Shown: piece by piece, positions 55,718 through 64,000 of the stretch
Numbering within the stretch: the first letter of the stretch is position 1
Layout of the letters: each line of letters opens with the position of its first letter
Assembly (NCBI GenBank): GCA_014607495.2
Contig: CP053152.1
Location: 1,116,001 to 1,180,000, forward strand
Origin: Carposina sasakii
Lineage: Eukaryota > Arthropoda > Insecta > Lepidoptera > Carposinidae
Direction of reading: 5' to 3'
DNA: 64,000 nt
Translations under genes and position numbers: made by a program
The notes under the pieces: generated by a model
What the model saw: the letters and a program-made list of their open reading frames with translations, nothing else
What the model was told of the DNA's origin: nothing
Databases searched by the model: none

Positions 55718-55999
55718 GTGATGACGCCCAACAGTATTCGTTGAATGAATCAGTTAAAGTGGTTTCTATAGAAACTCATTTTGCCAAGTAATTGGTATCT
55801 GACTACTTGCCTGACGTCAAACTTCTCGATATTGATAAAGTTGACAAGTAAACAACTGCTCAACAAAAGCTGTGTGCTCAGTTTGGAAGAACTGAAGAAT
55901 AAGTATAAAATTAAGTAAATAAAAATTAATCTGTCACAAAAATCATTTATTAATTATTTTTTTCGTGATATAAGAATACAGCAGTATTAAACTAAAATT

Positions 56000-56245
56000 T
56001 CATCTTTAAACATTGTGCTGAGGGATTCAGCTTTCTTTGCCGAGATTTGGCTAGTGTATAGCTATCGGGATGAAAAATAACGTTGCCAATATGTAATTTA
56101 GAAAAGAGATGGTAAAATTCATCATCCGAGTAATTGACCCGGTGGCTCAGTGGTGAGAGCGCTGACACGCGGAATGCAGAGGTCGTGGGTTCGATTCCCA
56201 CCCGGGTGAGGAATTTTTTCCATTTCTTTATTAATAATTTTATAA
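56000..56245 (+). mobile_element. SINE-T, best copy, plus strand
   Basis: A leader of about 135 bp precedes a tRNA-like segment (56136-56212) with A box TGGCTCAGTGG (56143-56153), B box GGTTCGATTCC (56188-56198), a perfect T arm (GTGGG/CCCAC) and an acceptor stem pairing 6 of 7. The anticodon stem is degenerate. Then a short A/T tail. Flanked by the 12-bp TSD TAAACTAAAATT (55988-55999 and 56246-56257). Confidence 0.82.
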
Positions 56246-56259
56246 TAAACTAAAATTGT

Positions 56260-58485
56260 TAAATTCTATTAAAGCATTTCGATTTTAATATCCTTGTTAT
56301 CAACTGCCATTCCTCTAATCAAACTAGTTGCGAAGCGACCGTCGTTCTCGACCGCCACGGTTCAACTGACAAACTTTTAATTTCTTCGCCGCAGTTATTG
56401 ACGTTCAACGACTGTGATTGGAGGAAACTTGCATTGCACAGATAACACAAAGTTTTGAATTTAAAAGGTGGAGGTGAAAGGTCGATGTAGTCCATTCAGA
56501 GGGTAACGCTTATAAATTCTGTAGCATATCTAGATTTTACAAGCTAAGCATATTACATTTTTATCTTTGTTACTATTTTACTTTCTTATATTTTACAAGA
56601 GTTTTAATACAACTTTGGGTGAAACACAAAAAAAAATCGTCAAATTTTTTTTTAAACAAAAAGTTTTTATTCAAACTCTATCTCTAGTTTTACATTTAAC
56701 AACTTCTTCTTCTTCAATGTTATCGAACAGCAGTTAGACGTTTCTTAATATGCCAAATTTTAGCGTCAAGGGGACTAACTTGCATCTGAATAGTGGATAG
56801 CTTTCAACCACCTCCGAAACGTATACAACTTTATTGCATTAATTTCGTCACGAAAAACCGCAGGCAAGTCAGCGAATCAAGGATAATGACACGTGGTGGA
56901 TGGTCAAACAATGTTTTAATGTCGGAAACTCCCTTACGCAGATGGTATGGCGTATTTGTTTAGGACAAGCTAACTGCCGGCCGTTTAGCAGGCGACCTGT
57001 GAGGCCCTTTGTGTGGGCTGTTACGTAAGCGACAGCGGATAGTGATTCGAAGATTTTATTTTATTTATTTGCAAGGTTCACAACTCTTGTGTATTTTATA
57101 GATATTGTTGTCTTGAGTAAAAGTAAAAGCTTGAACTTCATTAAATCATCAATACCAAGAGTATTTCGAGATCTCTCCCTATCTTATATCTCAAGAATCA
57201 AGACTGATGAAAGGTAATCTCTATATTTTTTCTGCTGTTCCTCTGTTTCTATTGAAATTTTCATTATGTACTATTAATATCACTAGATGCTAGGAATAAT
57301 GCCCTAATTTCTTCTAGGTCGTCCAGCTACCCTAATTTAATTCCAGGTATCTTAATTTAATTATTTTACCTATCCCATCGAAATTGATACCTACCAGACT
57401 ATCCACCGCAAGAAAGGTAAAATCGCTCAAATCTTATCCCAAATACCACAGTATATACATCGTGATACAGGTGCGAGATTAAATGGCCGCCGTGTATACA
57501 GGGTGTTCATTATGATATTGCCGCGAGTACAGCGAATATTGCCGGCGGTTTTTATTAGGGACGTCATAACGTTTTACTTTTTTGATGGGAATTGAAAATT
57601 TGTTTGATCTGAACTGAAAGGACGGCCTTTTTTCCATACTCTTGATTGTTTATTGCGCTTTGCTAAGCGTTTGTTGACAGTGGGTTTCGTTTTTGATATT
57701 TTTGATCGTGTACTTTTCATTGTTCGCCTGCTTTTGTTTTTATATAAGCTTATTGGGATTATTGTTATCCAAAAAATAAATGGGGTCGGCATAATATCGT
57801 CTCTTTGGAAATTATAACATTTTGTCATCTTTTTACGTACAAATAGATTAAGTTTATGACAATATTGTATTTTTACAATGGCGGCTTTTATTTAAAAATG
57901 TTTGAAATCTTACAACTCAATTTTATACTTAACTCATCATCATTCTAAATTCCATACCCTTATTCCATTGGGTATCAAATTAAATGCTGGGTTCAAAATT
58001 AACTCGGCTTAATAATATCTTTATGGGAGAAGGTCTCTTTCTATTTTGAAACAAACCTTTTTAAAAACAAGCGTCATTAGAACCATTAACACTGGACTGT
58101 TCAAAATTAACTACAGGATTCAAGACTGATGAAACTTAAAAACAAGCTGCTAAAAAGAATAATGTTTTTAAAACGTCCTTGTCAAGGTGAGGCGACTTCT
58201 TAGTTTTAAATTTTTAATAAGGTACACGAACTCTGGAAGGGTCGACGGATATTTCTTCGATATGCGTGGGAACAATATGGGAAAATCTGAAACATCAACA
58301 CAAAGAGTTTAAAAGTAAGAACGTAAATACGAGTACTTAAATGTCGCGACAAGCTTTTATAACATATAAATTGTGTCAAAAGTGTTAAATTTGGAAACGA
58401 TGTAAAAGTTTATTTTTTCTTTTTAGCGCATTTAAATAAAAGCTTGTTTTTAAAAAGGCTTTATTACCTAATTTTTTTTTTTTAT
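56260..58485. other. Long stretch without supported features
   Basis: AT-rich. One CAGGGTGTTC end at about 57500 lacks a partner. The 84-codon minus frame at 57574-57828 is basic and unsupported. Confidence 0.35.
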
Positions 58486-58487
58486 TA

Positions 58488-58768
58488 TTTATTTATTTTA
58501 TTACTTGATCGGGCGAAATTTATAGTGTCCAGTGTTTATGCTAGTTTTTTCATAGACAGATATTAATAATTTATCGTGAAAAAATCTTGCTACGCGCGAC
58601 TATAAGTATATGCATTTATGCAGAAAAACGCAGTCTATTTACTCGACTTTGGACCCTGATACCTTGGGAATCAGACGCTTCCCAGGTATGCTTCCATGGA
58701 GAAAAATGATCGTGATGATGAGGAGATTCCGTAGTTTTCGGGAACGTTGACGACCAAAAATCACCCTG
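58488..58768 (-). mobile_element. TA-MITE, truncated copy
   Basis: TTGATCGGGCGAAATTTATA to AAAAATCACCCTG followed by TA. The T-rich inner end is missing. Confidence 0.66.
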
Positions 58769-58769
58769 T

Positions 58770-59535
58770 ATAACTAGAAGTCTTATCACCAATTTCATTA
58801 TCTTATTTAGGGTGGTCTTCAAAAGAATAATCAACAGCGAAAAGCTTACAAATAGCAACCAGTGTGACGTAATTATATTTTATATTACAATTATATTTAC
58901 TTTTATTTTACTTTAGATAATTTTAAAAAAATGCCATTTCCTGCGCCTAAATTATATTTGTTTTACAACTCGCTCGTAGCTCGTATAGCAGTTTTGCCGA
59001 TTATATTTCACACAATCTATACGTATTCAAATTCCTGCTATATCAATATCCACCTCGATTGAATAAACAAACGCTGAAAACCCCCAAAATAGATGCAGAT
59101 TCTTGAGTTACGAGCTCAGCGCAACGTAAAATATAACACGTTATATACAACGGTATAACGTTATAACTGTTATAACCGTTATTCGCCGGCAATTCAGTCC
59201 ACCTGTTACGTTATCGATGTACATACACATTATCAACGAGACAAATTTATGGCTGCACTGCACTGGTTTGTATCTTGGGAGATTATGCTAACGACTTCAT
59301 GATGTAGACTTCCAATGAGGTGCAGGATAATGTGATGAATTTAGGAAAATCTATTAACTGGAAGAAATCTCTTAAGATAAGTTCATCATTATACATTTTT
59401 CAAATTGATTTCTTTTTATGTATGTATAATGAAGAATATGAATAAATTCAAGAGAAATCATGATTTTAAGTCATTACAAAAACAATATATGTATATACAT
59501 ATGTATATGTAATGAGCTAAATAAATCAAATTTAA
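58770..59535. other. Unrecognised; GTTATA-rich patch
   Basis: 59130-59180 repeats CGTTATA / GTTATAAC several times in both orientations. Nothing else. Confidence 0.35.
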
Positions 59536-59550
59536 TTACATACATACTTA

Positions 59551-59768
59551 CATTAGCCGCATGCTGCCGGCAGAGTAGACTTTGTACCACCCCATGCCTG
59601 CCCGTGGATATCGTGCGAGGCGATTAAGGGTTTCCAGGAGCTGCCTCCCGTGCTGACAACATAGTCCGAAAATCACACTGCGGTCACCAACCCGCCTGTG
59701 GCAGTAGCCTAGTGGCGCGCCCTGGGGGAGGCCTATGTCCAGCAGTGTACTACAATAGGCTGAAGACG
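59551..59768 (+). mobile_element. RTE-tailed SINE with internal deletion
   Basis: Head CATGCTGCCGGCAGAGTAGA, then CACACTGCGGTCACCAACCC joined early to GTGGCAGTAGCC, and end AATAGGCTGAAGACGA. ACATACATAC on both sides may be a TSD or microsatellite. A stub of repeat D follows (59769-59815). Confidence 0.65.
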
Positions 59769-59879
59769 ACATACATACATATAATCACGCCTTTATCCCT
59801 TACGGGGTAGGCACTTTACTTGTCAATCGATATCTGTACTTAAACAATCATTTTGGTGACGAAGAGCCGTTTCAATGTA

Positions 59880-60080
59880 CTCATAGCTGTACTCCCGCAA
59901 TGGAAAACTGCAGGAACATAAATGAGGTCCCGCAGACACGACTAGCGCTTTGGAGATAGGAGTAGATGCAAATTGTCAATGACAAATTTCTAGCTTATCG
60001 CTAAAGAGAATACTCGAGTTCCTTCGTCAACTCTTACGACATTCACGGAAGGAAATGCAACTGTGTATTCTAGTGAAGCC
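59880..60080 (+). repeat. Dispersed repeat A
   Basis: AAACTGCAGGAACATAAATG, TTCTAGCTTATCGCTAAAG, ATTCTAGTGAAGCCCCGCAT. Confidence 0.58.
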
Positions 60081-60137
60081 CCGCATCTGCACAGAACTCG
60101 AAGTACTTAATATAACTTTATAGATAGATAGATAGAT

Positions 60138-60311
60138 ATGATCACGCCTTTATCCCTTACGGGGTAGGCAAAACACCAAGGGCCGATAGAACCACACGGT
60201 GCCACTTCTGACCAATTTTGAGGGTATAGTTAAGATGTACAAATTCGGTTAGTAGTGACAGGTAGTTAGCCCATCGCCTACAAAATACCAAGACCCTCTT
60301 GTCCCTCTTTA
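60138..60311 (-). repeat. Dispersed repeat D, cut by FB-1
   Basis: ATCACGCCTTTATCCCTTAC to CCAAGACCCTCTTGTCCCTC. It stops where FB-1 begins. Confidence 0.6.
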
Positions 60312-60313
60312 TA

Positions 60314-60574
60314 CAGGGTGTAACAAAAAGGGTATGTGAAGCGAAAAGCTATATGAACAGCCCACTGTAGAGAACCTATCCACAAAATTTGAGACCCGAA
60401 ATCACATGTTTATTTTTCCGGATAGTATGGAGAATTTTTCAAATATCTCAGGAATTTTCATACAATCTTGAAAAATAAAAATGTGATTTCGAGTCTTAAA
60501 TTTTGTAGATAGGTTCTCTATAGTGGGCTATTTACATAGCTTTTCGCTTAACATACCCTTTTTGTTACACCCTG
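60314..60574. mobile_element. Foldback MITE FB-1, second complete copy
   Basis: 261 bp, CAGGGTGTAACAAAAAGGGT and its inverse, TA on both sides (60312-60313 and 60575-60576). Confidence 0.77.
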
Positions 60575-60844
60575 TATAACTTGATATAGGTTAGTTATTA
60601 TATATACTATATGACGAAACTAAATCAACATTAACACACGTCACATACTACCTAAACCGACCGATCCCACTAAAATTTTAATTAAATACATCGAAATAAA
60701 ATCATAAATATGGGACGACATAAATTCGTACCTTTATTAAAGTCATTAGGAGGGTTCTAGGGGGAGGGGGTGCTTTATATCACACTGTTATCATAGATAT
60801 AAATGTTTTACAGATACTCTACATTTATATAGAGGGTATTCACT

Positions 60845-61025
60845 AGTGTACATCAGCTTCATCTCCTTGCGTGCATGTCGTAAGAGTTGACGTAAGGAAC
60901 TTAGTGGCGTTCTCTCAGGCGACGAGCTAGCAACTTGATACTGATTATTTACATCTGATCTATCGTGGGATCTAACTTATGGATCTGTAGTTCCCTCTGG
61001 GTACCACGTGTCGGAAACACAGCCG
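60845..61025 (-). repeat. Dispersed repeat A
   Basis: ACATCAGCTTCATCTCCTTG, GGCGACGAGCTAGCAACTTG. Confidence 0.55.
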
Positions 61026-61143
61026 TGTGTTTATTTTATGTATTAAAGTATTGACTTATTAGGTTCACTGTGACTTAATTTTATTAAGTGACGTCATATT
61101 TCATATTTCAAGATAATATTAATACATACATTAATTCATGTGT

Positions 61144-61388
61144 TCTTCTATGCTGCTCTGGGAGTGAAAAAAAAACGTATAATACTACAGCTGCTTCTCT
61201 TCCCGGGCGCACTGTACAAGTCAGTAGAGGACGAGAGGGTCTTGGTGTTTTGTAGGCGATGGGCTGACCACCTGTCACTACTAACCGAACTTGTACATCT
61301 CAACTATAGCCTCAAAATTGGTCAGAAGTGGCACCATGTGGTTCTATCGGCCCTTAGTGCTCTGCCTACCCCGTAAGGGATAAAGGTT
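61144..61388 (+). repeat. Dispersed repeat D, full-length copy
   Basis: CTATGCTGCTCTGGGAGTGA plus A-run through CTGCCTACCCCGTAAGGGAT. Short frames in it are not genes. Confidence 0.65.
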
Positions 61389-61570
61389 TTGTTATCAAAA
61401 CATACAGACAGACCTCCACACGACCCGCCCCGGCTTCGCGCGGTTAAACCTTCCTCTTGAATCACTCTATCTATTTAAAAAACCGCATCGAAATCCTTTG
61501 CGTAGTTTAAATTATCTAAGCATACATATGACAAACAGCGACTTTTTTTTACACTGTTATGATTTAACGA

Positions 61571-61822
61571 TGACGACCGATTGGTGTAGTTGGTAGTGGC
61601 CCTGCCTGCGACGACATAGGTCCTGGGTTCGAATCCCGGTAGGTGCAAACATTGATATGATTAATATCGATGTTTGTTTTCGAGTCATGGATGTTTCTAT
61701 ACTTATCTATGTATTTATATACTGTTGCTTAGTACCCACGACACAAGACCTTAGGGATCTTAGTGTGGGACAAGGTCAATGTGTTGTGACGTGTGTGAAT
61801 ATTTATTTATTTATTTTTCTAA
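61571..61822 (+). mobile_element. tRNA-headed SINE-2, plus copy
   Basis: A-box-like TGGTGTAGTTGGTAG and B box GGGTTCGAATCCC, then CATGGATGTTTCTATACTTA and an ATTT-repeat tail. It matches 55102-55357 throughout. No clear TSD. Confidence 0.7.
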
Positions 61823-61829
61823 AAAAAAG

Positions 61830-62800
61830 CATTAAGCAACGTAGTAACATGAAAACAAATACCCCGAGTTATCCCTTAGTTATATTTAGCTTCCTCACAC
61901 AGCCACCCCCGGGGGTTGGTCAATACAATTACGGTCAGGGAAGATTTTACACGTACAATTTGAATTTTAAACAATAGTTTGTCATATAAATTTAATTTAA
62001 TGTGTCGAATGGGTAACAGGGTGCTTCAAATGGTGCAAATAAATATTTTATTATTGTCCTCTATGGTAAACTTATCTTTATGGGAGGGTTGTTTATTAAA
62101 ATAATTTATTTGATGTGTAGGGATGTTTTACCTGGCCTATATTGATGGTAGTTTTAAAATTTGTTAAATATTGTCTCTCTGAAGACTTGTATATAGGTAT
62201 ACATAATATGTCGTGTGTAAAATCTAATTATTGATCTATTTAATTGCGACCTTTAGTCTAATTTTCTATAACATTATAAATATTTTCTATGAGAAAATTA
62301 TTGTAATACAACATGATATCTAACACTCTACACTACTTCAATATCTCTACGTTGAGTTCTTATCGCGAACTTAGCTTTTAACTGCCTTTGGGTTATGTAC
62401 CTTATTATACTTGTCGTACCTACTATCATGTAGATTTTACAAATATTCAAAAACTTGGAAGATATTAAACGGCACCCACAAACTTTTTCCTTTTAAAACG
62501 ACATTAACATTAATTCCTATAATCCATTACTAAAGTCCATTACTGTAGTAATCCTTTCTCTTGCAAATGCAACATCCTGTATGTTATCTGTAGTACTACA
62601 AAATAAACCGTCGCACTAGGGTTAGACGTGGGTTTATGAAATTAACTCTCGTAAAGAATAAAACATTTGTATTTTGCGGACACAGTGTAAATGGCAGTGG
62701 TGAAAGTTATACATCGTTGAACACTAGGCTATTTGTATAATAGGGTGATCTTTTAGTTTCATTTTGATACCTATGTCGATCTTGGCATATTTTTATAATA
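61830..62800. other. Nothing recognised
   Basis: AT-rich, no supported frame or repeat. Confidence 0.4.
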
Positions 62801-62805
62801 CTAGG

Positions 62806-62961
62806 AACTTGGAATAAAAATTTAGATAGGTCTTATTTAAGAAATCACTACACAAAGATATACAGAGAAACAAAAAGGGTATGTTAAGCGAAAAGCTATG
62901 TAAAACTTGGCATAAAAATTTAGTTAGGTCTTATTTAAGAAATTACTACACAAAGCTATAT
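62806..62961 (+). repeat. 98-bp-period direct duplication with FB-1 scrap
   Basis: AATTTAG.TAGGTCTTATTTAA and the following AAGAAAT.ACTACACAAAG occur twice, 98 bases apart. Between them is AAAAAGGGTATGTTAAGCGA, one end of FB-1. Confidence 0.65.
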
Positions 62962-63489
62962 AACATATGGTACAACTATGTTCTAGTACAACTATGTTTC
63001 ATCTATATGGATATCATCGTCAGCATGAAAAAAAAAATCTATTATCTGTTTTTTTTTTATGATTTAAATAAAGACGACCTTTTTACTATTTGATACGTAG
63101 GTAATGTTAAGGATTACATATCAGATAGATCATGTTCACAGACTCAATTTACAAGTTTCCTTTTAACTTACTATACTGGCATACTTACGCTGTACATTTT
63201 TAGGGCCGACTCCATCAAAATAGTTGGCAAACTATCGTAACTTTCCGCTGAGCCGTGCTACATGAATTACAATTACTTTGACCTTTCGTTTAAACGTCAT
63301 TAACAAGGATTACAAAATTGTATCAAACTAGTTTTATCCAGTTTAAAATTGTAGAGCAATGGACAAAAATCTAAAACACAATTCGTGTTGCAAAATGATG
63401 TAATTGAATGTCAGTTAAATGTTACTTTTGAACTAAATAAGTACCTAATTTTTTAACATAGAACCGAGCGTGTGGCAAGAGTTAACTAC

Positions 63490-63600
63490 GGAACTCCAGG
63501 AGATCTACTGGCAACTTGTCAGTGATCATTAACAACTATCCTCCTCTCCCCCGATCTCCTTTATGATCCTGCAGTTCAGATTATCCCATTTCGGGAATAC
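63490..63600 (-). repeat. Dispersed repeat A, partial
   Basis: GGCAACTTGTCAGTGATCAT and ATCCTGCAGTTCAGATTATC. Confidence 0.45.
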
Positions 63601-64000
63601 TGCCGAGTACCTATATAAATGTAGGTATTAACATCATAAGTGCTATTTGGTCAGAGAAATTCTCTCTCAATAACCGTAATACGTAACCAAAAGTTAATAT
63701 CTCGTCGTAACCCGAGCTTACCGACAGTTAACGCTTTAATCGCAGGTCTACGACAAGGCGCGCCACAAAATACTAATTCTGACTTTACAAAACGTATCCA
63801 ACTTTGCTAATTACCGTTTATGTGACGCGATGGCATTGCAATGTTTTGACTGAACATTGTGGCACTTCCACAAGCCTTGTTAAAAATGTTTGCATGATAA
63901 CGTTTGATAGCGTGGGTTATAAAGTTGTAGTTAATTTTGAGGTAACAAGCAAAATTTACAACGCTAGTTATTTTAACACAATATTGTTCACGTAGGTATG

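Noticed and set aside
56136..56212. Possible functional tRNA gene
   Set aside because: A/B boxes and T arm are good, but the anticodon stem is degenerate, and the segment sits inside a TSD-flanked repeat present in five copies.
61571..61647. Possible functional tRNA gene
   Set aside because: It is the head of a SINE with a shared body; a second copy is at 55102-55357.
61657..61977. 106-codon frame beginning MINIDVCFRVMDVS
   Set aside because: Its first half is SINE-2 body; the rest has no support.

Overview
The window looks like AT-rich nuclear DNA from a lepidopteran insect (moth or butterfly). This rests on the repeat content: RTE-type LINE 3' ends with (GAT)n tails, a Jockey-type LINE, tRNA-derived SINEs, and short repeats of kinds I associate with Lepidoptera. 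There are no operons, ribosome binding sites, CRISPR arrays or rRNA genes. I found no tRNA that looks functional.

Only one protein-coding gene is well supported: an intronless 254-codon gene on the + strand at 4102-4866, with an AATAAA signal 76 bases after its stop. I do not recognise its family. Weaker coding candidates are an 82-codon ORF with a downstream AATAAA (31797-32045, minus), an exon-like open block ending in a stop (16336-16506, +) and an AG/GT-bounded 106-bp block open in one frame (47835-47940, +).

The rest is intergenic or intronic DNA filled with transposable elements, many datable by target-site duplications (TSDs) I could read directly. They fall into these groups. (1) Non-LTR elements: a 5'-truncated Jockey-like element (16939-17954, 11-bp TSD) and RTE-like 3' ends from about 630 down to 70 bp, several with 9-12 bp TSDs. 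(2) SINEs: a family with an internal tRNA-like box and an unusual 5' leader (five copies, all with TSDs), a tRNA-headed SINE (two copies), and a family sharing the RTE 3' end (about ten copies). (3) Non-autonomous DNA transposons: two hAT-like MITE families with perfect 8-bp TSDs, two TA-inserted families with CAGGGTG ends, a GC-rich palindrome with TTA repeats, 558-bp and 711-bp elements with inverted ends, and a ~450-bp near-perfect palindrome. (4) LTR-retrotransposon hints: four matches to a tRNA-Lys primer-binding site. (5) Many copies of unclassified dispersed repeats.

Nesting is frequent. Each of the three copies of one hAT-like MITE sits inside another repeat, and a foldback MITE interrupts a repeat whose uninterrupted relative lies elsewhere in the window. 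I see no multi-gene system. What stands out is the orphan gene and the readable insertion history.
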